Of a stretch of 64,000 nucleotides of DNA, positions 50,492 to 58,397 are shown piece after piece. A program made the position numbers and the translations under genes. The notes under the pieces are model-generated. The model had not been told where the DNA came from. It saw only the letters and a program-made list of their open reading frames with translations, and searched no databases. Origin of the DNA: Fibrobacter sp. UWB4 (GTDB lineage Bacteria; Fibrobacterota; Fibrobacteria; Fibrobacterales; Fibrobacteraceae); assembly GCF_002210345.1 (NCBI RefSeq), contig NZ_MWQI01000008.1:114748-178747 (forward strand), written 5' to 3'. How positions within the stretch are numbered: the first letter of the stretch is position 1; each line of letters opens with the position of its first letter.

Positions 50492-51877
50492 ATGCTCGAA
50501 GAATTGCATGAAGAATGCGGCGTCATCAGTATTTATAACGGTGACAATGTTGCCCGCAATGTAGCCATGGGACTTTACGCATTGCAGCACCGCGGCCAGG
50601 AAAGTGCCGGGTTCGCTGTTTCTGACGGAGACAAAGTCCGAGTCCGCAAGTCCATGGGTCTGGTTTCCACCCTTTTAAGAGATTACAACATCGACGAACT
50701 GCAAGGTTTTGCAGGCATTGGCCATGTGCGTTACAGCACCACAGGTGCCTCCACCCTCGCGAACGCTCAGCCGATTTTGATCAGCTGCAAGTGGGGACAA
50801 ATCGCAGTCGCCCACAACGGGAACATCACAAACGCTCCCGAACTCCGCGCCGAGATGGAAGCCGACGGCCACATTTTCCAGACCACATCCGATTCTGAAA
50901 TTCTCCTGCACGAAATCGCCCGCACCAAGGCGGACACTCTAGGCGAAGCCATCAAGATCGCCATTACTAAATTTACCGGCAGCTTCTGCCTCGTATTCTT
51001 AAGCAAAGACACGATGTACGTCGCCCGCGACGGTTACGGCTTTAGGCCTCTCTCAATTGCCCGCATGGGGAAATCCTGGTGCGTCGCCAGCGAAACCTGC
51101 GCATTCGACTTGCTCGGCGCAAACTACGTTCGCGACATCCAGCCCGGCGAATTCCTGACCATTACCAAGAACGGTCTCCATTCCGAACGCTTTACGCAAA
51201 AAGACCGCCTCGCCCACTGCATTTTCGAATACATCTACTTCAGCCGTCCGGACTCCAAGATTTTCGAGCAGAGCTGCGACAAGATTCGCCGCAAGATGGG
51301 CAAGCAGCTCGCCAAGGAATGCCCCGTCGATGCCGACATCGTTATTTCTGTGCCAGATAGCGCGACCACAGCCGCGCTCGGTTACGCACAAGCTAGCGGC
51401 ATCCGTTTTGAAATTGGACTTTTGAGAAACCATTACGTGGGCCGTACATTCATTGACCCGACGCAAAACGTGCGCGAACAGAAAGTCCGCTTAAAGTTCA
51501 ACCCGATTGAAGGTGTGCTTAAGAACAAACGCGTTTGCGTTGTCGAAGACTCCATCGTCCGTGGCACAACGCTTCGCATCCTCTCCAGAATGCTCCGCGA
51601 TGCGGGCGCCCTCGAAGTGCACATCCGCATTGCATCGCCTCCGGTCGCACACCCGTGCTTCTTCGGGATGGACTTCCCGAGCCAGGGCGAACTTGCCGCA
51701 AGCTCCATGACTCCCGACGAAATCGCCAAGATGCTCGGCGTAGAAAGCCTCGGTTACCTGAGCGTCGAAGGCATGAAGAACTGCACCGGCGAAGGCGAAA
51801 ACTACTGCGCCGCCTGCTTTGACAACTGCTACCCCGACTACATCGGCGCCCACGCCGAAAAGACGAGATGCGGATAG
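50492..51877 (+). CDS. purF: Amidophosphoribosyltransferase
   Basis: 461 residues. The short propeptide MLEELHEE precedes Cys9, the N-terminal nucleophile that releases ammonia from glutamine (ECGVISIYN). The glutaminase part has ALQHRGQESAGFA and AHNGNITNA; the phosphoribosyltransferase part has the PRPP loop VCVVEDSIVRGTTL. Near the end NYCAACFDNCYPDY supplies Cys for a 4Fe-4S cluster, as in the Bacillus-type enzyme. It is the first committed step of purine synthesis. Confidence 0.97.
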   Translation: MLEELHEECGVISIYNGDNVARNVAMGLYALQHRGQESAGFAVSDGDKVRVRKSMGLVSTLLRDYNIDELQGFAGIGHVRYSTTGASTLANAQPILISCKWGQIAVAHNGNITNAPELRAEMEADGHIFQTTSDSEILLHEIARTKADTLGEAIKIAITKFTGSFCLVFLSKDTMYVARDGYGFRPLSIARMGKSWCVASETCAFDLLGANYVRDIQPGEFLTITKNGLHSERFTQKDRLAHCIFEYIYFSRPDSKIFEQSCDKIRRKMGKQLAKECPVDADIVISVPDSATTAALGYAQASGIRFEIGLLRNHYVGRTFIDPTQNVREQKVRLKFNPIEGVLKNKRVCVVEDSIVRGTTLRILSRMLRDAGALEVHIRIASPPVAHPCFFGMDFPSQGELAASSMTPDEIAKMLGVESLGYLSVEGMKNCTGEGENYCAACFDNCYPDYIGAHAEKTRCG

Positions 51878-51884
51878 ACGAAAA

Positions 51885-51950
51885 ATTTGACTGGACCCTT
51901 CCGCCTACGGCGTCAGGGTGACGGAGAAGCGGATTCCGGCATGACAGCAA
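51885..51950. repeat. Dispersed repeat unit after purF
   Basis: TTTGACTGGACCCTTCCGCC and CGGCGTCAGGGTGACGG, then GATTCCGGCATGAC. Confidence 0.55.
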
Positions 51951-51952
51951 CA

Positions 51953-51980
51953 AAAAAAACGCCCCGAAGGGCGTTTTTTT
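51953..51980. terminator. Bidirectional terminator of purF and the epimerase gene
   Basis: AAAAAAACGCCC, loop CGAA, GGGCGTTTTTTT. It overlaps the epimerase stop codon. Confidence 0.9.
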
Positions 51981-52899
51981 ATGCGTTTTCGAAAGTCCAG
52001 CGGATATGGTCATCAAGGAGGTCGTGCGCGTCAAACGCAAGGCCAAAGCAATCCCTGATTTTCTGAACGTCATAGAGCATCGGTTCTTCACCCCAGCCCA
52101 TGTCCGCTTCAACAATCTTGGATGTGCAACCCGGCTTGAGGGCAATCATCTTCTGCGCGATTTCCTTCCAGCTGATCCATTCAGAGCCGAGACCCAAGAA
52201 GATTTCTTCGTTGTAGTCGGACTCCAGCAATTTCATATAAATTTCAGCCTGCTGCGAAGCATGGATAAACTGTGTACCGTCGTTCTTGATGATATTGATA
52301 TCGCGGTTTTCCTTGACGGCGTATGCCATTTCAAAGAAGCGGCGGTCCGGCTGCGAGCAGCCATCGGGGAACGCCGGATTACCGAACGTGTAGCCCGGAC
52401 GAATGATATTGCGCTTCATCTTGACTTCGGGGAACTGGCTCCCATAGCCGTGGCTAAAGCCAAGCACGTAAGCTTCGCCCGCAGCCTTTGTGGCGCCGTA
52501 CAAATCAATCGGCAAATTGCTCGTGGTTTCGCGCATTTCGGAACGCACACGGCCCATAGCCGAAGTGCTGCTCGTCATGATGAACTTTTCACAGCCTGCA
52601 CGGGCGGACATTTCCAGAAGCGCAATCGTTGCACGGGTATCGTTCATGAGCATGGCGCTCGGCGTATCGCCCCAGCCAAGAGCTACGTGAATGCATGCAT
52701 CGCAGCCAATCAAGCCTTCGCCCATTTTTTCGAAATCTGTCAGAGCGGCTTCGACAAACGACACATTCGGATTAGCCCTTAATGTCGGCACCTTGTTCGG
52801 GTGGCGCGTTGCAACAACAACTTCATGCCCCTTTTCCAAGAGGGCCTTGACCACATAATGACCAATAAAGCCGGTTCCACCCGTTACAAAGACTCGCAT
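51979..52899 (-). CDS. NAD-dependent epimerase/dehydratase (extended SDR)
   Basis: 306 residues. The Rossmann start MRVFVTGGTGFIGHYVVKAL with GGTGFIG, a TSSTSAMGR catalytic-Ser segment and the YGATK (YxxxK) motif near 145 define an extended short-chain dehydrogenase acting on sugar nucleotides or similar. The substrate is not clear. A single gene with the shared terminator downstream. Confidence 0.87.
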   Translation of the reverse strand: MRVFVTGGTGFIGHYVVKALLEKGHEVVVATRHPNKVPTLRANPNVSFVEAALTDFEKMGEGLIGCDACIHVALGWGDTPSAMLMNDTRATIALLEMSARAGCEKFIMTSSTSAMGRVRSEMRETTSNLPIDLYGATKAAGEAYVLGFSHGYGSQFPEVKMKRNIIRPGYTFGNPAFPDGCSQPDRRFFEMAYAVKENRDINIIKNDGTQFIHASQQAEIYMKLLESDYNEEIFLGLGSEWISWKEIAQKMIALKPGCTSKIVEADMGWGEEPMLYDVQKIRDCFGLAFDAHDLLDDHIRWTFENA

Positions 52900-53035
52900 A
52901 AGAACTCCTTTTTAACACCTATTTTTTTCAATATAGATTTTGTCACCTCAATTCGGCAAGATTCATAAAAATTTATTTGCTGATTTAGGGAGCTTTTCAG
53001 GTAGTTTTTAAGGATTTTAACATTGCGATTTCTAC

Positions 53036-53092
53036 CAGCTATCAACTAATAACTATTGACCAACAACTATTGACCAATAACTAATTTACTAG
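53036..53092. repeat. 7-bp repeat array before ddl
   Basis: CTATCAA, CTAATAA, CTATTGA, CCAACAA, CTATTGA, CCAATAA, CTAATTT, strict period 7. The remaining gap 52900-53035 is AT-rich; nothing else is seen. Confidence 0.8.
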
Positions 53093-53125
53093 ATTAAATC
53101 ACGGAAAAATTCTAGTGAGGTTTTT

Positions 53126-54160
53126 ATGTCCCGTTTACGCGTTTTGGTATTGATGGGCGGTCCATCTACCGAACATGATGTTTCTGTCGTTAGCGGTACT
53201 GGCGTTGTGCGCGCCATGGATCCGGAAAAGTACAATATCCACCCGGTGCTCATCGACAAGGACGGCACCTGGCACTGGTCTTCCCGTGAACTTTCTCCGT
53301 ACCAGAAGGCAAATTTCTCAGAAAACTATTTCCACAGCCTCGAAGGCACGGCAGCGAACAAGAAGAAATCCCCGGCACTTTCGGAGCTCCCGTCAGCGGA
53401 CATCGCATTCCTCGCCCTCCATGGCAAGTGGGGCGAAGACGGCCACATCCAGGCCATGCTCGAAAACTGGAACATTCCGTACACGGGTTGCGGCCTTTTG
53501 GCATCTGCTCTCGCCATGGACAAGATCAAGTCCAAAGAAATCTACCGTGCAAATGGTATCCCGACTCCGCCTTACCGCGTGATCTGGAAACACAACTTTA
53601 CCGGCGACACGCTCGTAAGCGTTGCCGACGAACTCGGATTCCCGCTTGTGATCAAGGACCCGCTGGGAGGCTCTTCTATCGGTATCGGCATCGCGAAGAA
53701 CATTGACGAAGCCGGCAAGATTGCCCAGGACTTGTTCAAAGATTCCAACCGTCTGCTCTGCGAAAAGTTCATCGCCGGTGGCGAAGCCAGCTGCGGTTAC
53801 ATCGAAGGTGAAAAGCCCTTGCCGCCGACGGAAATGCGCATGACGACCCGCGAATATTTCGACTTCGAAGCGAAGTACAACGGCGAATGCCAGGAAGTCA
53901 CGCCGGCCGAATTTGCACCGGAACTCACGGCCCGCATCCAGGAACTTGTGAAAAACGCCCACTACGCTTTGGGTGGCGCCGGCTACAGCCGCACGGATGT
54001 GCGCATCACGAAGGATGGCGAACTCTTTGCGATCGAGACGAATACGCTCCCGGGCATGACCCCGACATCGCTGTTACCGCAACAAGCAGCCTGCATTGGC
54101 ATCACCTACAGCCAGCTCATCGACCTCATCATCGACAAGAGCTTGGAGATTAAGCGGTAG
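53126..54160 (+). CDS. ddl: D-alanine--D-alanine ligase
   Basis: 344 residues. ATP-grasp enzyme making the D-Ala-D-Ala end of peptidoglycan precursors. Visible are LMGGPSTEHDVSVVSG, ALHGKWGEDG, the ATP loop KDPLGGSSIGIGIA, the metal-binding YSRTDVRI and ETNTLPGMTPTSLLP. The start follows GTGAGG. The next gene, tsaB, follows after a repeat-filled gap of 100 bases. Confidence 0.96.
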   Translation: MSRLRVLVLMGGPSTEHDVSVVSGTGVVRAMDPEKYNIHPVLIDKDGTWHWSSRELSPYQKANFSENYFHSLEGTAANKKKSPALSELPSADIAFLALHGKWGEDGHIQAMLENWNIPYTGCGLLASALAMDKIKSKEIYRANGIPTPPYRVIWKHNFTGDTLVSVADELGFPLVIKDPLGGSSIGIGIAKNIDEAGKIAQDLFKDSNRLLCEKFIAGGEASCGYIEGEKPLPPTEMRMTTREYFDFEAKYNGECQEVTPAEFAPELTARIQELVKNAHYALGGAGYSRTDVRITKDGELFAIETNTLPGMTPTSLLPQQAACIGITYSQLIDLIIDKSLEIKR

Positions 54161-54180
54161 GCCGCTTCGCGGCAGTTCTG

Positions 54181-54283
54181 AGTTAAAAGTTACTAGTTAC
54201 TAGATAAATTCTAGCATCACTAGTAACTAGTAACTACGAACTAGTAACTATAAATTAGTAACTATGAACTATAACTTAATAGT
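54181..54283. repeat. Long 7-bp array running into tsaB
   Basis: CTAGTAA, CTAGTAA, CTACGAA, CTAGTAA, CTATAAA, TTAGTAA, CTATGAA, CTATAAC, TTAATAG with strict period 7; the tsaB ATG (54264) lies within one unit. Confidence 0.8.
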
Positions 54284-54893
54284 AGACACTTCCCGAAAGG
54301 GTATTGCAATGGCGCTGTGCGCGGACTCCGTGTACGAGGAAATGGTCGATCCGTCTGCCAAGGGCGAAATCCTGAGCGCAAGCCTCGACAATCTTTTGGC
54401 TAAGGTCGGTGCCACACTCGACGACGTGAAGCGCGTCATGGTGACAGTAGGGCCGGGTTCGTTCAGCGGACTGCGCACGGGCGTCGCATTCTGCCAGGGG
54501 CTTTGCTTTAGCGGCAAGCGCAATTTGTACGGCGTGACGACATTGCAAGCACTCGCCTGCTTTGCCGGCGTTCCCGATGAATCCGTTGCCGTCGTGATTC
54601 GCGCTCGCAATGAATTCTGGTACTTGCGTTTGAACAACGAAGAGAGCTTTATCGAAACTGCAGACGTTGTGGCTCGACTCCAGGCAAGCTCCGTGAAGAA
54701 CGCCGTTGTCGATGCAGCCGCACTTGCAGACGAAACACTCGTCGCCGTTTTCAAGGACAAGGGAATCGCAACGACTCTCGACACCGACAAGAAGCTCGAC
54801 ATGTGGACCCCGCTTTTTGATACGGTGAAGCCCTCGCTCATTCAAGAAGCGAACTACATCCAGCCCTCGTACTTCGAGAAGCTGAAGGTGTAG
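54264..54893 (+). CDS. tsaB: tRNA threonylcarbamoyladenosine biosynthesis protein TsaB
   Basis: 209 residues. VMVTVGPGSFSGLRTGVAFC is the TsaB signature; VDTSRKGIAMAL at the start is the ASKHA fold. With TsaD and TsaE it forms t6A37 in tRNA. The start codon and the first codons lie in a 7-bp repeat and no ribosome site is visible. The common neighbour rimI follows 170 bases later. Confidence 0.92.
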   Translation: MNYNLIVDTSRKGIAMALCADSVYEEMVDPSAKGEILSASLDNLLAKVGATLDDVKRVMVTVGPGSFSGLRTGVAFCQGLCFSGKRNLYGVTTLQALACFAGVPDESVAVVIRARNEFWYLRLNNEESFIETADVVARLQASSVKNAVVDAAALADETLVAVFKDKGIATTLDTDKKLDMWTPLFDTVKPSLIQEANYIQPSYFEKLKV

Positions 54894-55045
54894 TAGGCGG
54901 TAGGAAGTAGACAGAAGAATGTTGGCTGTAGGATGAAAGCGTCATCCTGAGAAGCGAAGCGACGAAGGATCCAGTAAAGTCTTGAGATTGCAATAATGAA
55001 ACTTAACTGGATTCCTCACTTCGTTCGGAATGACGGAGAAGCCGG
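54889..55045. repeat. 7-bp array and dispersed repeats between tsaB and rimI
   Basis: GTAGTAG-GCGGTAGGAAGTAGACA (period 7, about 54892-54914), then GTCATCCTGAGAAGCGAAG and CTTAACTGGATTCCTCAC with TTCGGAATGACGG. Confidence 0.65.
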
Positions 55046-55062
55046 AGTAAAAGGACTTTTAA

Positions 55063-55491
55063 ATGCAGTTACGACAGATGAATGAAAACGATTTGCCACA
55101 AGTTCTCGAACTGCAACGGGAACTTGCGTTTCAGGATTGGAACGAAAAGCAGTTTCTGTCGGAAATCCGCGCAAGTTACGCGTACTGCGTTGTTTGTGAA
55201 GAAGCCGACAAGCTTTTAGGCTACGCAATATTCCATTTGCTCGGCCCCGATTCCGAACTGTTGAGCATTGCGACACGCACATCTGAACAGCGCAAGGGCA
55301 TCGGCAGTCAGCTTTTGAAAGCGGGTTTAGACAAACTCACCGAAAGCGGCGACCAATGCTTTTTGGAAGTCCGCGACGGGAACGCCAAGGCTCGAGCCTT
55401 TTACGAGAAGCACGGATTCAAGTTGTATAGCGTCCGCAAGAAATATTATTCCGATGGCGAAGACGCCGCATTGTACAAGTTCAGCAGGTAA
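55063..55491 (+). CDS. rimI: Ribosomal-protein-alanine N-acetyltransferase (GNAT)
   Basis: 142 residues. GNAT fold with the acetyl-CoA loop EQRKGIGSQLLKAGLD and LEVRDGNAKARAFYEKHGFK typical of RimI, which acetylates the N-terminus of ribosomal protein S18. Its place after tsaB is conserved in many bacteria. The start at 55063 follows AAGGACTTTTAA. Confidence 0.9.
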   Translation: MQLRQMNENDLPQVLELQRELAFQDWNEKQFLSEIRASYAYCVVCEEADKLLGYAIFHLLGPDSELLSIATRTSEQRKGIGSQLLKAGLDKLTESGDQCFLEVRDGNAKARAFYEKHGFKLYSVRKKYYSDGEDAALYKFSR

Positions 55492-55496
55492 AAACG

Positions 55497-56405
55497 TTGT
55501 CAAAAATCCTAAAAACAGAAAAAATTGACCATAAGAAAAAAAGCTTCAGCATCGGTTTGGCATTGCTGATTTTACTGGCTATAGCCGTTTTGACTTATGT
55601 CATTTTTGAAAAAAGCGGACTCTGGCTTGTCGAAGATGACGATCTCGAGCACGTGAAGTGGGTAGCCATTCTTGATGGACAAACGCCCGACCTGGAACGC
55701 AGCGACTACGCCGCCAACCTTTTAAAAGAAGGGGTCGTGGATTCCGTGCTCATCCTCGGACGCCGTGCCTACCGCGATCGCAGCAATTCCGAATTTTACG
55801 CCGAAGACTTCATGAAGCTTGGCGCTTTTGACGAAAAAGCCATTTATCTCGTTCCGCACAACGATCCGTCCACAATCGCCGAAGCCTACACGCTTATCCC
55901 ATGGCTAAAGAGCCGAAACATCGATACGGTCCTTTTGCTAACGGGCGCAACTTCAACGTACCGTGTCAAAAGAATTTTCCAAAAGCTTTCCGGGAACAGC
56001 CCTGTTTACCTCACAAAAAATATCCACCACATCACATACGATCCTGCATGCTGGTACAACAACCGAGAATCGCGCAAGGACTGGCTCCGCAGCTGGGCGG
56101 CTTTGTTTGCATCGTACATAGACCTTTTCAATATCGACACGCTAAGCGTTGCGGATTCTTCTTACTACAAGCCCATCCGTTCTTACGCGGAATACAAAAA
56201 AGAATGGCGCCCCAAGGTGAACTTGCAAAAGATTCTTCCCAAGATCGAAGAAAAGATAAAAGCGGAATCGGAGAAAGAGATCATCAAGGATTCCGTCGCA
56301 ACGGCTGTAAAAGATTCGAGCAAGACGCAAGAAAAAGCTCCGGCAAAAGCTTCGGCTAAAGAAACGCCGAAAGACAAGAAGGCAGAAGCCAAGAAGCGCA
56401 AATAG
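55497..56405 (+). CDS. DUF218/YdcF-like membrane-anchored protein
   Basis: 302 residues, starting with TTG at 55497 (the only suitable start near the membrane segment). One membrane helix (about 18-40), then a DUF218-like domain: WVAILDGQTPDLERSDYAAN, VLILGRRAYRDR, NDPSTIAEAYTLIPWLKSRN and VLLLTGATSTYRVKRIF. The last 60 residues are Lys/Ala/Glu-rich. Related proteins include ElyC and SanA, linked to envelope function. It begins 5 bases after rimI. Confidence 0.78.
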   Translation: MSKILKTEKIDHKKKSFSIGLALLILLAIAVLTYVIFEKSGLWLVEDDDLEHVKWVAILDGQTPDLERSDYAANLLKEGVVDSVLILGRRAYRDRSNSEFYAEDFMKLGAFDEKAIYLVPHNDPSTIAEAYTLIPWLKSRNIDTVLLLTGATSTYRVKRIFQKLSGNSPVYLTKNIHHITYDPACWYNNRESRKDWLRSWAALFASYIDLFNIDTLSVADSSYYKPIRSYAEYKKEWRPKVNLQKILPKIEEKIKAESEKEIIKDSVATAVKDSSKTQEKAPAKASAKETPKDKKAEAKKRK

Positions 56406-56409
56406 CGAA

Positions 56410-56530
56410 ACACTATAGCGTCGTTCTGACACCGAAGGTGGAAGAACCCAGTAAAATCAAGTGTTGCAGCGACAAGACTTAACTGGATGGGGCAAAGCCC
56501 CATGACGGAGAAGCGGCGCAGGATGCGTCA
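56410..56530. repeat. Dispersed repeats between the DUF218-like and GH9 genes
   Basis: GTCGTTCTGACACCGAAGG, CTTAACTGGATGGGGC and GGGGCAAAGCCCC (a small hairpin), ending with ATGACGG. Confidence 0.55.
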
Positions 56531-56537
56531 ACTTCAA

Positions 56538-58211
56538 TTAAACGCTGAGCAGCAACAGTGCTGCGGTCAATGGCGCACTCCAGTTGATCGCGACTTCGTT
56601 ACTTGCAAAAGAACTCTGTTCATCAGCATACGACATACCGCGGGCCTCGCCCAAGTAATGCGGATTTCTGTGCATGTCCTGGCGGTCCTCGTTAATGCCG
56701 CCAACAACAAGCCCTGGCACAGGTTCAAGAACCCCATCAGAATGGCTAATGCGGTGGTGCGGGAACTTCGGGGAACTCCATGCAGAACCCGTTACAAAGC
56801 ACACGTCAACCGGATTTTTACCGTAAACAAATTCAATCTGCTCCATTGCAGCATTGCGGTACTTCGAATCGTGAAGCCATTCATACGCCAAATACAAAGT
56901 AAGCGCATGGTTTGCAATATCGCCATTGCTCCCCCAAATAAATTTGCGGATCGAAAGGCGATAAGGATCTTCATTTTGCAAATGCAAGATTTCGTCAGCG
57001 GTGTATTTAAAAGCCATCCGCGCACGGTCACACCACTTGCAGTCCATAGTCGCAAGAGCATACCAAGCCAAGTTCTGCGTCGAACGCCACTGCATTCCGT
57101 ACGTCGGCAAGTACAAATCCATATCAACAGGGATTTGGAATTCCAATCGTTCCAGCAAGCCCGCAACTCCGACATCGGCAATGCTTTCGACATTCTTCAG
57201 TTCCCGGTACAGCATCGCGCGCGCCCAGAAAAAGTCATCGCCCAGATCAGGGTCCCCATAGCCGCCGCTGCCTTCGGTATTGTGCGGCCATTCGACTTCA
57301 GGATTCTTTTCGGCCCAGAGGTATGCGCGAATGCTTGCAAACAAGCACTTCTCCGCAAATTCACTATCGACATCTGCATAGACATGATGCGCCTGCGCCA
57401 AGGCCCCGGCAAAGTTGAGCGCGGAAGACGTTGACTTGCCAAGAATGTAGCGCTTCTGCGATGCATCCGATTCAGACGGAGTCACAAAGCCATCCCAGCG
57501 GTAAGGAGTCACCTTGAAGAAAACGCCGCCATCGTCATCTTGCATACGCAAGAAAAATTCCAGCTCAAAGCGGACTTCGTCAAGCAAGCTCACCGGCTGT
57601 TCAAACGATTCCTTAAACGAGGCGCCACCAACAAATCCAGAATCCTTACGCAATTCGCAGGCAAGCATCAAAGTTGCAACACTTACGCCGCCATTCACAA
57701 TATACTTGCCGTAATCGCCGGCATCGTACCAACCGCCATGTGCATTCCAGACGCCAGGACGGTTCATCGTCGGATGAAACTCAAGCGCATCATCCAAATG
57801 CGCTGCCGGGCGAGCCCAGGCGCCAGCATATTTTGCAGGCAGCTCAACGCCGCTCCGCTGATAATAGAACGACTTGATGTTCGCCTTGACTTCGCGTTTG
57901 AGCCACTCGTCCGAGATTTCAAACAAATGCGATTCGGAATTAAAATCATCCAGGACGATCCGATATTGCCCAGGATTTTTCACCGGCGAAAAATCGCCTT
58001 TGTACAAAAGTTCACCCGTATATTCGGGCGTACCAATTTTTTCGGCAAGGCCCTCGTAGACCACGCACGATTCAAAATCCAATATTTTAAACCGAACCGA
58101 TACGGCAGATTTACCAACGGTCAATACGTCACCTTCAGAAAAGGCTATCAGAAAAGTTTTTGATTCAGCTGGGGCGTACCCGACATGGCAGTAATGGATT
58201 TTGACGCTCAT
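56538..58211 (-). CDS. GH9-family glycoside hydrolase without signal peptide
   Basis: 557 residues. N-terminal Ig-like CelD_N domain (about 5-100), then the GH9 (alpha/alpha)6 domain: GGWYDAGDYGKY with catalytic Asp163 and Asp166, FPHHRISHSDG, and SNEVAINW with the catalytic acid Glu539. GH9 enzymes are endoglucanases, cellodextrinases or exo-glucosidases. There is no signal peptide or C-terminal sorting domain, which Fibrobacter cellulases usually have, so it most likely hydrolyses cellodextrins in the cytoplasm. A single gene. Confidence 0.9.
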   Translation of the reverse strand: MSVKIHYCHVGYAPAESKTFLIAFSEGDVLTVGKSAVSVRFKILDFESCVVYEGLAEKIGTPEYTGELLYKGDFSPVKNPGQYRIVLDDFNSESHLFEISDEWLKREVKANIKSFYYQRSGVELPAKYAGAWARPAAHLDDALEFHPTMNRPGVWNAHGGWYDAGDYGKYIVNGGVSVATLMLACELRKDSGFVGGASFKESFEQPVSLLDEVRFELEFFLRMQDDDGGVFFKVTPYRWDGFVTPSESDASQKRYILGKSTSSALNFAGALAQAHHVYADVDSEFAEKCLFASIRAYLWAEKNPEVEWPHNTEGSGGYGDPDLGDDFFWARAMLYRELKNVESIADVGVAGLLERLEFQIPVDMDLYLPTYGMQWRSTQNLAWYALATMDCKWCDRARMAFKYTADEILHLQNEDPYRLSIRKFIWGSNGDIANHALTLYLAYEWLHDSKYRNAAMEQIEFVYGKNPVDVCFVTGSAWSSPKFPHHRISHSDGVLEPVPGLVVGGINEDRQDMHRNPHYLGEARGMSYADEQSSFASNEVAINWSAPLTAALLLLSV

Positions 58212-58397
58212 ACCCTAAGAATAACTTTTTTAAAGCAAGGGCGGATAAGAAAACAGCTTTCCCTATGTTTACTTCAGGGAACAGACAAAAAATGTAAAAG
58301 TAAAACTTGTTTTACATCGAACAAAACGCCAAAATAGCTTATCTGTTTTGATTTCTTTTATTACACTTTTCTCACTTTTATATTTAGATTTTATACT

